This document shows positions 1 to 10,751 of a stretch of DNA of 64,000 nt, piece by piece. Source of the DNA: Methylobacterium planeticum (GTDB lineage Bacteria; Pseudomonadota; Alphaproteobacteria; Rhizobiales; Beijerinckiaceae); contig NZ_VZZJ01000005.1 of NCBI RefSeq assembly GCF_008806345.1, positions 248,001 through 312,000 on the forward strand, in the 5' to 3' direction. A program made the translations under genes and the position numbers. The notes beneath the pieces were generated by a model. The model was given only the letters and a program-made list of their open reading frames with translations, had not been told where the DNA came from and searched no databases. Every line of letters starts with the position of its first letter. Positions within the stretch are counted from its first letter, which is position 1.

Positions 1-261
1 GCGGTGGCTGTTCGGCGCGTAGGCGCCGTGGCCGCCGCGGACCGAACCCGTGGTCAGGGTGTCGTAGGTGCCGGGCACCCCGACCGAGCGGACCGCCGCC
101 TGATCGGCGTTGCGGAAGCCGGCGCGGCCCTCGAGGCCGCCGGGCGCCGCGGCGGCCGGGATGCCGGCGGGCGCGGTGTAGCTCTGCGCAAGAGCCGGGG
201 AGGCCAGGGCACCGGCGCTCAAGACGACGGCAACCAGGGCGGAAGCAAGACGAGTGTTCAT
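1..261 (-). CDS. Small secreted protein, truncated by window edge
   Basis: Only the first 87 codons are visible; the frame runs off the left edge with no stop. It opens with MNTRLASALVAVVLSAGALA and reaches an SPALAQ-like cleavage site, a standard Sec signal peptide ending near residue 25. The visible mature part is rich in Gly, Ala and Pro (for example GRAGFRNADQAAVRSVGVPG) and matches no domain I recognise. The ATG was chosen because it directly begins the signal peptide. It is probably a short periplasmic hypothetical protein; its function is unknown. Confidence 0.6.
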   Translation of the reverse strand, partial: MNTRLASALVAVVLSAGALASPALAQSYTAPAGIPAAAAPGGLEGRAGFRNADQAAVRSVGVPGTYDTLTTGSVRGGHGAYAPNSHR

Positions 262-535
262 AACGGTATCCGATCGAGTGTCGCGGTCTCCGTCAGAGGG
301 CGGCTGGCCGTGAGTTCTTGTGTGATGCCGATGTAGTCCTCCGCTCAACTGAACGTCGTGCCGTTTGGCACATCGGGACGCGGCGGCGATGCCGGGGTGC
401 CGGGCGCGCGGATCGGCAAGGCCCGGGCTTGCGGGCGAGCCGGACGCGGTGGCGCGCCCGGAACCATCGGGCGGCCCGCCGCAGGGTCCGGCTGGGGGCT
501 TCCCGGATCAGGGGCAGGGCAGGGCAGGGCAGGGC

Positions 536-816
536 GTGGCGCGAACCTGGCAGCCGATCGACACCGCGCCGGACCGGGAGGGCGCCGGGGCGCTGCTGTT
601 CGAGGGCCGGGACGCGTTCGTCGGGATGCTGACCCGCACCGGCCGGCACGGCCGGCGGCGCCTCTGGACCGGCGCCGCCCCGTGCCCTGGGAGGGCGGGA
701 AGCCGACCCACGGGATGTTCCTGCCGGATTCTCCGGACCCCGCGGCGGCCTCCCCGGGCGCTCGACCCGCGTCGCGGCGGGATCGCGCCCGGCCGGTCCG
801 GCTACGGCCAAGCTAA
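536..816 (+). pseudogene. Frameshifted DUF551-like small protein
   Basis: From a GTG at 536 one frame encodes ARTWQPIDTAPDREGAGALL, the WxPIxTAP opening of DUF551-like proteins. The characteristic ending of that family (PTHWMPLP) appears as KPTHGMFLP, but in a different frame, about 150 bases later (about 690 to 730). A single-base indel around 650-690 would join the two halves. The Trp of THWM is replaced by Gly, which also suggests decay. A run of 5-bp repeats (ggcag) sits just upstream near 510-535. It could also be two chance matches, since high-GC frames often give long open stretches. Confidence 0.4.
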
Positions 817-886
817 CCCATTCTCGTCGCGATCCCTTGATCTACCCGGCGCGCCCGGACTGGCCGGGCTGTGTGGAGTTGATCCC

Positions 887-1135
887 TTGCTGGCACGTAT
901 CGCCCTCGCCCTTCTCGCCACCACGGCCGGCGCCCTCGCGGCCCCGAGCGCCGCGACGGGGCCCGACCGCGCCGCCCTGAAGCAGTACTGCACGGGCGAT
1001 TACCTGACCTATTGCGGCGACCTCGCCCCCGACAGCCCCGAGGTCCATGCCTGCTTCAAGCAGAACAAGGCCAAGCTCAGCCCGAACTGCCAATCCGCCA
1101 TCACGGGCTACATGAAGGCCCAGAGGAAGGGCTGA
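887..1135 (+). CDS. Secreted Cys-rich repeat protein (GLG1-like repeat)
   Basis: An 82-residue protein read from a TTG at 887, preceded by GGAG eight bases upstream. The first 18 residues (MLARIALALLATTAGALA) form a signal peptide. The mature part has four cysteines in a CxxDxxxxC ... C ... LSxxC arrangement (CTGDYLTYCGDLAP, then ACFKQNKAKLSPNC), resembling one cysteine-rich GLG1-type repeat found in small secreted proteobacterial proteins. The frame is open far upstream, but that part has no signal peptide and looks like shadow. The cysteines presumably form two disulfides in the periplasm. Role unknown. Confidence 0.65.
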   Translation: MLARIALALLATTAGALAAPSAATGPDRAALKQYCTGDYLTYCGDLAPDSPEVHACFKQNKAKLSPNCQSAITGYMKAQRKG

Positions 1136-1195
1136 TCGCGGCCCCGCCCGCGGGACCCGGAGCGAGGATCCCGAGCGGGATGCGGGCCCGGCGCC

Positions 1196-2566
1196 TCACT
1201 GCGTCAGGAGCAGGCGGCCGCTCACCGGCCCGACCCCCTTCGGCACCGGCACGCTCGTGGCCTCGTAATTGGCGTTGAGGTAGAGGTTCGGCCCCTCGTA
1301 GAGGTTGACCTGCTGGGCCACCACGACCGTGTAGGCGGACTGGTCCGCCACGGGCCGCGTCGCGTCGATGACGAGGCGGCCGGCCGGGAGGTAGATCGTC
1401 CCCAGCATGGTCCGGGCGTTGTCGCTGATGATGCGGTAGGTCCGCACCGGCTTCGTCAGCCCGAGCGCCGGCGGCGTCGGCGAGATGATGTCGCCGAGGA
1501 GCGCCTCGACCAGCGAGGTCGGGTCGACCGGCGCCGTGACGGTGCGATCCTCCGCCATCAGCAGCCCCGCCATCACGCCCGTGGTGGGGGCCGTCAGGCT
1601 GATGGTGGTCTTCTTGTCGAAGACGAGCCCGCCCCGGTTGCCCGTGAAGTAGAAGGCGACGTCCGCCCCCGTCAGGGTGGCCTTCTTGTCCACGATCAGC
1701 GGGCCGTCCCGCATGACGTAGATGCCGGATTTCAGCGTGACGACCGCGTCCTTGGTGATGTGCAGCCCGCCGCAATAGGTGCCGGGCTCGAGCGTGGTGT
1801 TGAAGTCGATCTTGGCCCCGCCGGCGGGCAGCAGGTCGAGGGGGAACGGCGGCTTCGCGCAAGTGCCGATCGGCGGGGCCGGCCGGTCCTTCAGGGGATC
1901 CTGGATCACCGGGCAATCGGTCTGGGGCGTCGGCGAGAAGTTCGCCCGCGCCCCGTCGAAGCCGCCGGCGGAGCAGATCGTCTGGGCCTTCGCCATGGCG
2001 TTGTTCTGGCCCATCATGCCGCGGGCGCTCGAGGAGTTCGAGTAGAGCGCGCAATCGTTGGCGGTGACCTGGGCGTTCTTCTGGAGCGCGAAGGCGGCCG
2101 GCGCGCCGCTGTCGAGGGTGAGCATGCAGAGCCGCATCCGCCCGACGACGTTCGCGCGGGCCTTCACCGCGATGGGGGCCTTCGGCAGGCCCACATAGGC
2201 CCCGAAGGCGAGGGTGAACTGCTCCTCGGCCGTGGCGAGGACGCTGGTCTTGTCGTCGGAGACCGTGACCTGGATCGTCAGGGGCCGGTCGTCCGGCGCA
2301 TGCGCCTCCGTGCGGATCGTCTGCGTCGTCAGCCCGATGATGGCGTCCGCGTTCGGCATGGCGAGCTTCAGCGCGTTGCCGCCCGCGAGGGCGCCCGCAT
2401 CGACCGCGCTCTGCAGCTGGTTCCGCCGCGCGGTGAGGCGGGCGTAGTCCGTGCCCCCGCCCATCAGGCCGATCAGCACCATCGCGCTCAGGCCGAAGAT
2501 GAGCGCGATCGAGCCGCGGCGGTCCGCCCCGAAGGCCCGCAGCCGGGCGGCGAGCCGGAGCCGCAT
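1196..2566 (-). CDS. TadG-like Flp pilus assembly protein
   Basis: A 456-residue protein starting MRLRLAARLRAFGADRRGSI. The segment DRRGSIALIFGLSAMVLIGL (about 15-40) is the N-terminal hydrophobic helix of the TadE/TadG pilus family, with the conserved RRGSIALIFGL motif, followed by an Arg/Asn/Gln-rich stretch (ARRNQLQSAVDAGALAGGNA) typical of Tad proteins. The large remainder is predicted extracytoplasmic, has a few Cys, and shows no obvious metal-binding VWA motif. A GTG at 2617 is an alternative start. It diverges from two TadE-like genes, so the three may form one pilus or surface-attachment unit; no other tad/cpa genes are in view. Confidence 0.75.
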   Translation of the reverse strand: MRLRLAARLRAFGADRRGSIALIFGLSAMVLIGLMGGGTDYARLTARRNQLQSAVDAGALAGGNALKLAMPNADAIIGLTTQTIRTEAHAPDDRPLTIQVTVSDDKTSVLATAEEQFTLAFGAYVGLPKAPIAVKARANVVGRMRLCMLTLDSGAPAAFALQKNAQVTANDCALYSNSSSARGMMGQNNAMAKAQTICSAGGFDGARANFSPTPQTDCPVIQDPLKDRPAPPIGTCAKPPFPLDLLPAGGAKIDFNTTLEPGTYCGGLHITKDAVVTLKSGIYVMRDGPLIVDKKATLTGADVAFYFTGNRGGLVFDKKTTISLTAPTTGVMAGLLMAEDRTVTAPVDPTSLVEALLGDIISPTPPALGLTKPVRTYRIISDNARTMLGTIYLPAGRLVIDATRPVADQSAYTVVVAQQVNLYEGPNLYLNANYEATSVPVPKGVGPVSGRLLLTQ

Positions 2567-2958
2567 CGCGGCGATCGGGCGGGCGGGGGGCGTCGGGCTC
2601 GCTGGCGTCGGGTTCACGCGACCACGTCTCTCGTCGGGCGGTTCCTGCGCGCCGCGGTCCTGGCCAGGCTGTCGGCCGGAGTCTCGGCGCCGTTCGAGCG
2701 AGCTTAGGGCCGGTGCGTTAACGGCTCCCGCGCCCGATGCGCCCCGGCGGGCTCGCGCGGTGCCGCCGGCCGGATTCCGCGTCGTTCCGGTAAAGGAGCG
2801 GTTACGGGCGGCGGCGCGCAATCATCCGTTAAGGAGGATCGCGAGAACCCGCAGGCGGGCCGCCGCATTCCGCGCGCCTCCAAACGATCTTTCAACCGCC
2901 CGAGGTCTAGCGTCTCCCTTCGCGGATCGCGGCGCGACCGCGTTCGGACCGGACGATC
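2567..2958. other. Divergent intergenic region, tadG / tadE
   Basis: This 392-base gap separates the divergent Tad genes and should hold both promoters. I see no clear -35/-10 pair. A ribosome-binding-like ttaaggaggatcgcg lies at about 2828-2842 with no start codon at a suitable distance. No convincing small gene. Confidence 0.4.
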
Positions 2959-3684
2959 ATGAGCGCGGAGATGCGGGGCGGCAGCGGGACATCGCGACGA
3001 GACCCGCACCCCGGCCGCCGCGGGCGCGTCGCCGCGTCCTGGCGCATCGCCGCGTCCTGGCGCGTCGCCGCGTCCTGGCGCGTCGCCGCGTCCTGGCGCG
3101 TCGCCGCGTCCTGGCGCGTCGCCGCGTGCTGGCGCGTCGCCGCGTGCTGGCGCGGCCTCGCGGGCGATCGTCGCGGTGCCACGGCGGTGGAGTTCGCGCT
3201 CCTGGCGGTCCCGTTCCTCGGCCTGCTCTGCGTCATCGTCGAGGCCACCTTCCTGCTCCTCTCGCAGCAGACCCTCGACGGCGCCGTCGACCGGGCCGTG
3301 CGCGGCCTGCGCACGGGCGCGTTCCAGGACGCCGCGGACGGGACGGAGCCGACCGAGCGGATGCGCCGGCTGATGTGCCGGAACGGCGCCGTGTTCTTCC
3401 GGTGCGACGACCTGCGCCTCGACGTGCGGCGCTCCGCCGGCTTCGCGGCGGCGCAGCCGGCGGAGCCCTACGACACCACCAAGAAGGACTGGGTCGTCGG
3501 CTTCGGCACGCGGTTCGATTGCCCCTCCGGCGGCGACGTCATCGCCCTGCGGGCCGCCGTGCCGGTGATGCGGCCGTTCAGCACCCTCGACTTCAGCGGC
3601 CAGACCATGGCGGGGGGGCGCCAGCTCCTGACCACCACGATGATCTTCCGGGCCGAGCCCTATGCGGGGAAGTCGTGCACGTGA
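2959..3684 (+). CDS. TadE-like pilus protein with repeat-bearing N terminus
   Basis: A 241-residue protein. Residues 1-22 are basic, then seven copies of a six-residue unit (RVAASW and variants) occupy about residues 23-64. The TadE signature follows: GDRRGATAVEFALLAVPFLG with a conserved Glu, then a hydrophobic helix to about residue 95. The C-terminal part is periplasmic and contains four Cys. TadE-like minor pseudopilins normally start only a few residues before the RRG-A-VEFAL motif, so the repeat block is an unusual N-terminal extension inside the presumed cytoplasmic leader. The stop overlaps the next start by 4 bases (GTGA), so the two TadE-like genes are probably translationally coupled. 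Confidence 0.75.
   Translation: MSAEMRGGSGTSRRDPHPGRRGRVAASWRIAASWRVAASWRVAASWRVAASWRVAACWRVAACWRGLAGDRRGATAVEFALLAVPFLGLLCVIVEATFLLLSQQTLDGAVDRAVRGLRTGAFQDAADGTEPTERMRRLMCRNGAVFFRCDDLRLDVRRSAGFAAAQPAEPYDTTKKDWVVGFGTRFDCPSGGDVIALRAAVPVMRPFSTLDFSGQTMAGGRQLLTTTMIFRAEPYAGKSCT
3025..3150 (+). repeat. 18-bp tandem repeat, 7 copies, in frame
   Basis: Seven consecutive 18-bp units of the form cgcgtcgccgcgtcctgg. Copy 2 carries one substitution (cgcatc) and copies 6-7 carry tgctgg in place of tcctgg. The unit is a multiple of three, so copy-number change keeps the TadE-like reading frame open. There are no spacers, so this is not a CRISPR. Confidence 0.95.
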
Positions 3685-4268
3685 CGTCCCGGCTGCGGCG
3701 CTTCGCGGCCGCCCGGGAGGGCGTGTCGGCGGTCGAGTTCGGGCTGATCGCCCCGAGCCTGATCCTGATGTTCATGGCCGCGATCGACATCCCCCGCGCC
3801 TACACCACCGGCCGGCGCCTCGCCCTCTCGACGGGCGCGATGGCGGACCTGATCTCGCGCGGCGATTTCGGCACGCTGGCGGACGTCTACGCGGCCGCCC
3901 GGACGATCGCGGCGCCCTACGACGTGGGTTCGGCCAGCATCGTGCTGACGGCGGCGGGCGTCTACGAGACCCCGGGCGGCTTCATCGCCAGGGCCTGCTC
4001 GAGCGCCGCGCAGAACGACCAGGCGCGCATCCCCGGCACCGCGATGCCGGGCGTCCCGGCCGGCATGGGGACGAACGGGGCCCGCTACGTCGTGGCCGAG
4101 GTGAAGATGCGCTACCGGGCGATCTTCACGATCTTCCCCGCCCTCAACGGCTGGCAATTCACCTACACGAAGGTCTGGCCCGTGCGCGAGGGCGTGCGCG
4201 TCAACGGCCAGGAGGAGGTCGTGCTGCCGGGCGGCGAGCCCTGTCCGGCCCTCCCGCCGGGCGCCTGA
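3681..4268 (+). CDS. TadE-like pilus assembly protein
   Basis: A 195-residue protein beginning at a GTG that overlaps the stop of the upstream TadE-like gene (GTGA). The N-terminal motif REGVSAVEFGLIAPSLILM (about 11-29) is the TadE leader and transmembrane helix with the conserved Glu after Val. The rest is extracytoplasmic, ends with a Cys-Pro-rich tail, and contains RYRAIFTIFPALNGW, similar to the beta-rich C-terminal part of TadE-like minor pilins. It is likely membrane-anchored and acts with the neighbouring TadE-like and TadG-like proteins in a Flp/Tad apparatus encoded elsewhere. Confidence 0.8.
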   Translation: MTSRLRRFAAAREGVSAVEFGLIAPSLILMFMAAIDIPRAYTTGRRLALSTGAMADLISRGDFGTLADVYAAARTIAAPYDVGSASIVLTAAGVYETPGGFIARACSSAAQNDQARIPGTAMPGVPAGMGTNGARYVVAEVKMRYRAIFTIFPALNGWQFTYTKVWPVREGVRVNGQEEVVLPGGEPCPALPPGA

Positions 4269-4308
4269 CCGGAGCCTCCGCGGGATCCCCGCCGCCGGAG
4301 ACGGCGCC

Positions 4309-7056
<2,748 letters not shown>

Positions 7057-7075
7057 CGGTCCCTCGCGGCCGCTC

Positions 7076-8122
7076 TCAGGCCGCCTCGCTGGCCGGCCGG
7101 GCCACCCGCGCGGCGACCTCCGGCCAGCGGCTCAGGAAGGCCTCCACGACGGCGGCGTCGAAGTGCCGGCCGGCCTCGGCGACGAGATGCGCGCGCGCCG
7201 CGTCGAGGGACCAGGCCTTCTTGTAGGGGCGCTCGGTCGTGAGGGCGTCGAACACGTCCGCGACGGCGACGATGCGGCCCGAGAGCGGGATCGCCTGGCC
7301 GCTGAGCCGGTGGGGGTAGCCGGTCCCGTCCCAGCGCTCGTGATGGCTCCCCGCGATCTCGGCCGCGAGGCGGGCGATGGAGGAGGCGCTGCTCTCCAGG
7401 ATGCGCTGTCCCCGCTCGGCGTGGCGCTCCATCTCGGAGCGCTCGTCCGCCGTCAGGGGGCCGGGCTTGAGCAGGATCGAATCCGGCACCGCGATCTTGC
7501 CGACATCGTGCATCGTCGAGGCGAGGCTGAGCTGGCGGCATTCCGCGGCGGGGAACCCGAGCGCCTCGGCGATCAGCCCCACATAGGCGGCGACGCGCGC
7601 GATGTGGTTGCCCGTGTCGGTGTCGCGATGCTCGGCGGCGCGCATCAGCAGCATGATGATCTCGCGCTCGCGCGCCTCGATCGTGGCGACGGCGGCCGCG
7701 ACCTCCCGCGCCAGCTCGGCGGCGTGGTTCCGCTGATCCCGGTAGGCCCGGCTCAGGGCCAGCAGGTTGGAGACCCGCGCGCGGATCTCGACCGGATCGC
7801 AGGGCTTCGTCAGGAAATCCGTCGCGCCGGCCTCCAGGGCCTCGCGCCGGAGGCTGCGCTGATCGATGCTCGTCACCATCACGAAGGGCACGTGGGCGAG
7901 GCCCGGGATCCGCCGCGCGGCCTGGATGAAGGCGACCCCGTTCATGAGCGGCATGTCGTAATCGGTGATGACGACGCCGATCTCGTGCGCGCAGGTTTCC
8001 GCGAAGGCGAGCGCGTCGGCCGGCCGGGTGAAGTCGTGCGGCACGCAGCCCGGGATCGGCCGGAGGGCCTCGACCATCAGCAGGTTGTTCAGCTCACCAT
8101 CGTCGAGGACGAGCGCACGCAT
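7076..8122 (-). CDS. Response regulator with HD-GYP phosphodiesterase output (RpfG family)
   Basis: A 348-residue two-domain protein. The N-terminal receiver starts MRALVLDDGELNN and has the phospho-acceptor Asp54 in ITDYDMPLMNG and the Lys in FLTKPCDP. The C-terminal HD-GYP domain has MHDVGKIAVPD (His205-Asp206) and HHERWDGTGYPHRL with the GYP triad. The family hydrolyses cyclic-di-GMP to pGpG/GMP, so this protein probably lowers c-di-GMP when phosphorylated. The ATG at 8122 was preferred over two upstream ATGs because GAGG lies about nine bases before it and the receiver begins at once. The hybrid kinase gene follows after 19 bases, suggesting an operon and a cognate pair. Confidence 0.9.
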   Translation of the reverse strand: MRALVLDDGELNNLLMVEALRPIPGCVPHDFTRPADALAFAETCAHEIGVVITDYDMPLMNGVAFIQAARRIPGLAHVPFVMVTSIDQRSLRREALEAGATDFLTKPCDPVEIRARVSNLLALSRAYRDQRNHAAELAREVAAAVATIEAREREIIMLLMRAAEHRDTDTGNHIARVAAYVGLIAEALGFPAAECRQLSLASTMHDVGKIAVPDSILLKPGPLTADERSEMERHAERGQRILESSASSIARLAAEIAGSHHERWDGTGYPHRLSGQAIPLSGRIVAVADVFDALTTERPYKKAWSLDAARAHLVAEAGRHFDAAVVEAFLSRWPEVAARVARPASEAA

Positions 8123-8238
8123 GGCAGACCTCATTCCGGGCATCGCTCCCCGGATCAGGCTCTGCCCGAAAAACCTTGCGAAATGGTTCGGCGCGTCCCG
8201 CGCGGGATCGGCCGCGCAGGATCAGCCGCCGCGGCCGC

Positions 8239-8823
8239 TCAGGACCGGGCCGCGCCGGACCCGATGCCGGGGTTGAGCCCCCGCGCGCGGCCGATGAGCA
8301 GGCCGAGCCCGAGACCCGCGAGGTGCAGCAGCCCGGTCGCGGCCAGGAAGCCGAGACCATAGGCGAGGCCCGAGGCCGTCTCCGGCATCTCGACCCCGTG
8401 GGCGTAGCCGTGGAACACCGCGAAGGCGCCGAGGAGGGCGGCCAGGAGGGCGACCGGCAGGCCGCGGCCGAGGATGGCGAGCAGCCCGAAGGCGACCAGG
8501 GAGGCGAGGATGCCGACCTCGGCGAAGGGCAGCGCCAGGCCCGCCATGCCGGCGCCGGCGCCCAGGGCCATCATGGCCGGGAAGACGAGCGGCAGCAGCC
8601 ACAGGGCCCGCCCGCCGCGCAGCGCCGCGATGAGCCCGACCGCCACCATGGCGGCGACGTGATCGAGCCCGGCGAGGGGGTGGGCGAGGCCGGCCGCGAG
8701 GCCCAGGGCCTCGCCGTGGCCGGGATGGGCCAGGGCCGCACCGGGCGTCAGGAGCGCGAGCCCGAGGATTCCGGTGACCGGATTCAGGCGGCGGGCAGTG
8801 GACGAGGGAGACGGCGTGGGCAT
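8239..8823 (-). CDS. hupE: HupE/UreJ family nickel permease
   Basis: A 194-residue integral membrane protein with a cleavable-looking leader (LTPGAALAHPGHG) and about six membrane helices. The family signature AHPLAGLDHVAAM is intact, as is a second His motif, VFHGYAHGVEMP. HupE/UreJ proteins import nickel for NiFe hydrogenase or urease; here the gene ends a run led by larC-larE-larB, which make a nickel-containing cofactor, so nickel supply for that pathway is the natural inference. It is separated from the aldo-keto reductase gene by 59 bases. Cobalt transport cannot be excluded. Confidence 0.88.
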   Translation of the reverse strand: MPTPSPSSTARRLNPVTGILGLALLTPGAALAHPGHGEALGLAAGLAHPLAGLDHVAAMVAVGLIAALRGGRALWLLPLVFPAMMALGAGAGMAGLALPFAEVGILASLVAFGLLAILGRGLPVALLAALLGAFAVFHGYAHGVEMPETASGLAYGLGFLAATGLLHLAGLGLGLLIGRARGLNPGIGSGAARS

Positions 8824-8882
8824 GGTCGGACGGGCTCCAGCGGGGGACGGGTCGGGCGACGGCTCGAACGGCCTCGCGAATC

Positions 8883-9992
8883 TCATTCCATCGTCGGGGC
8901 GAGCTTCTGCACCCCCGGCACGTCCTCGCCGAGCCAGGCCGCGTTCTTGGCCGTGCCGTCGAAGGTGGCGCTCGTCTTGAACAGCTCGTACTTGCCCTGC
9001 TCGGCATAGGGCCGGCTGCGCTCGAGGAGCTCGGCGACCGCGGCCTTGTCCATCGGCCTGAAGGTCTTCACCGCCTCGAAGGCCTGGTCGAGGTCGCGCT
9101 GGTTCTGGATCCCGGTGATCACCGCCGCGGTCGGCAGGTTGAGGGAGAAGTGCAGGTACTCCAGCGGCTTGATCGGGGCGTCGCTCTTCAGGATGACGCC
9201 GTCGCCGAAGGTCTTCATGCCGAGCGCCGCGATGCCGTGCTGGACGAGGTAGGGCAGCACGAGGTGGCCGAAGCTGCGGAAATGCGCATCCATCACGTTG
9301 AGGGGCATCTGCACGGAATCGAAGTGGAACCCGCGCTCGGCCGCCACCTCCAGCATCTGCAGGTGGATGCGCGGATCCTTGTGCCCGGTGAAGCCGATAT
9401 GGCGCAGCTTGCCCGCCTGCTTCGCCTCCGCGAACGCCTCCATGGCCCCCCCTTCGGCGAAGACCCGGTCGGGGTCGTCGTAGCGCAGGATCTCGTGGTG
9501 CTGGACGAGGTCGATCCGGTCGGTGCGCAGGCGCCTGAGCGATTCGTCGATCTGACGCATCGCCTCCTGCTTCGTCCGCCCGTCCATCTTGGACATCAGG
9601 AAGACCTTGTCCCGGTAGCCGCCCTGGCTCAGGGCCGCGCCCATGCGCAGCTCCGAGCGGCCCTCGTTGTAGTCCCAGCAATTGTCCATGAAGGTGATGC
9701 CGCGCTCGATCCCGGCATGGATCAGCCGCGTCGCCTCCGCGTCCGAGACGGCGCTCTTGCCGAGATGGAACCCGCCCATGCCGATCGCCGAGATCCTCTC
9801 CGGGTGCCGGCCGAAGGGGCGGTAGAGCATCTCGCCCCGGCGCTCGCCCGGATCGGTGAGGAGGGGCAGGTCGGCGGGGTCGCGCGGCCGGGTCGGCGGC
9901 AGGCCGGGGGCGGTCACGGCCGCGCCCGCGCCGCTCGTGGCAGCGAGGCCGGCGCCGAGGGCGGCGCCCTGAAGGAAGCTGCGGCGTTCCAT
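8883..9992 (-). CDS. Tat-exported aldo/keto reductase family protein
   Basis: A 369-residue protein. The N terminus MERRSFLQGAALGAGLAAT is a twin-arginine leader (RRSFLQ) with cleavage near residue 25, so the folded protein should be exported. The rest is an aldo/keto reductase barrel with the usual catalytic set visible: Asp103 and Tyr108 in FMDNCWDYNEG, Lys135 in LMSKMDG and His165/166 in LVQHHE. Periplasmic Tat-exported members are uncommon relatives of a cytoplasmic NADPH-dependent family, so the cofactor source outside the cytoplasm is puzzling. It lies 57 bases downstream of larB and before hupE in the same orientation, so a link to the nickel-pincer pathway is inferred only from context. 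Confidence 0.85.
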   Translation of the reverse strand: MERRSFLQGAALGAGLAATSGAGAAVTAPGLPPTRPRDPADLPLLTDPGERRGEMLYRPFGRHPERISAIGMGGFHLGKSAVSDAEATRLIHAGIERGITFMDNCWDYNEGRSELRMGAALSQGGYRDKVFLMSKMDGRTKQEAMRQIDESLRRLRTDRIDLVQHHEILRYDDPDRVFAEGGAMEAFAEAKQAGKLRHIGFTGHKDPRIHLQMLEVAAERGFHFDSVQMPLNVMDAHFRSFGHLVLPYLVQHGIAALGMKTFGDGVILKSDAPIKPLEYLHFSLNLPTAAVITGIQNQRDLDQAFEAVKTFRPMDKAAVAELLERSRPYAEQGKYELFKTSATFDGTAKNAAWLGEDVPGVQKLAPTME

Positions 9993-10049
9993 GATGGTCT
10001 CCGTGTTGCGGGCCGGGATGTCGGTGCGGGGGCGGAGCGGCGCGCCATC

Positions 10050-10751
10050 TCAGGCCGTCTCCCCGGGGCGCGCCGGGTCGGGCGCGAGGGCGCGGGCGGC
10101 GTGCAGCAGCCGCATCGCCGCGCAGGCCGCGCCGTAGCCGTTGTCGATGTTGACGACGGTGAGGCCCGGCGCGCAGCTCGCCAGGATGGCGTCGAGCGCC
10201 GTCCGGCCGCCCTCCGCGACCCCGTAGCCGACGGAGGTCGGCACCGCGATGATGGCGCTCGCGACGAGGCCGCCGACGACGCTCGGGAGCGCCGCATCCA
10301 TGCCGGCCGCCACGATCAGCACCGGATGGGCCCGGATCTCCGCGAGGCGCCGGGTCAGCCGCCACAGGCCGGCGACCCCGACATCGGCGAACAGCGTCGT
10401 GGCGTGCCCCTGATGCGCCAGGGTGCGCTCGGCCTCCCGCGCCACGGCGATGTCCGAGGTGCCGGCCGCCACGATCCCGATGCGCGCCGGGCCCCGCACC
10501 GGCCGGGGCCGGCCGAAGATCGCGGTGCGCGAGACCGCGCAATAGTCGAGGCGCGCCCGGTGCCGGTCGGCGAGCGCCGCGTGCTTCCCGGGCTCGAGGC
10601 GCGTGAGGAGCATCGCGGCCTCCCGGACCGCGGCGGCGTCGAGGATCGCGTCGATCTGGGCGGGCGACTTGCCGGCGGCGTAGACCGCCTCCTCCAGGCC
10701 GATCCGCTCGGGCCGGGCGAAATCGAGCACGAACTCGTCGGCGACGCTCAT
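10050..10751 (-). CDS. larB: Nickel-pincer cofactor biosynthesis protein LarB
   Basis: A 233-residue LarB homologue. LarB carboxylates and hydrolyses nicotinic acid adenine dinucleotide to pyridinium-3,5-biscarboxylic acid mononucleotide, the first step of nickel-pincer nucleotide synthesis. The PurE-like core is clear: RIGIVAAGTSDIAVAREAER, then AAGMDAALPSVVGGLV, VPTSVGYGVAEGG and VVNIDNGYGAACAAMRLLHA. The length is close to the usual 230-250. The start overlaps the larE stop by 4 bases (ATGA), fixing the start and implying coupled translation. Confidence 0.93.
   Translation of the reverse strand: MSVADEFVLDFARPERIGLEEAVYAAGKSPAQIDAILDAAAVREAAMLLTRLEPGKHAALADRHRARLDYCAVSRTAIFGRPRPVRGPARIGIVAAGTSDIAVAREAERTLAHQGHATTLFADVGVAGLWRLTRRLAEIRAHPVLIVAAGMDAALPSVVGGLVASAIIAVPTSVGYGVAEGGRTALDAILASCAPGLTVVNIDNGYGAACAAMRLLHAARALAPDPARPGETA

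Noticed and set aside
3025..3150. CRISPR-like repeat array
   Set aside because: The 18-bp units are directly adjacent with no spacers and keep the reading frame of the TadE-like gene; it is a tandem repeat.
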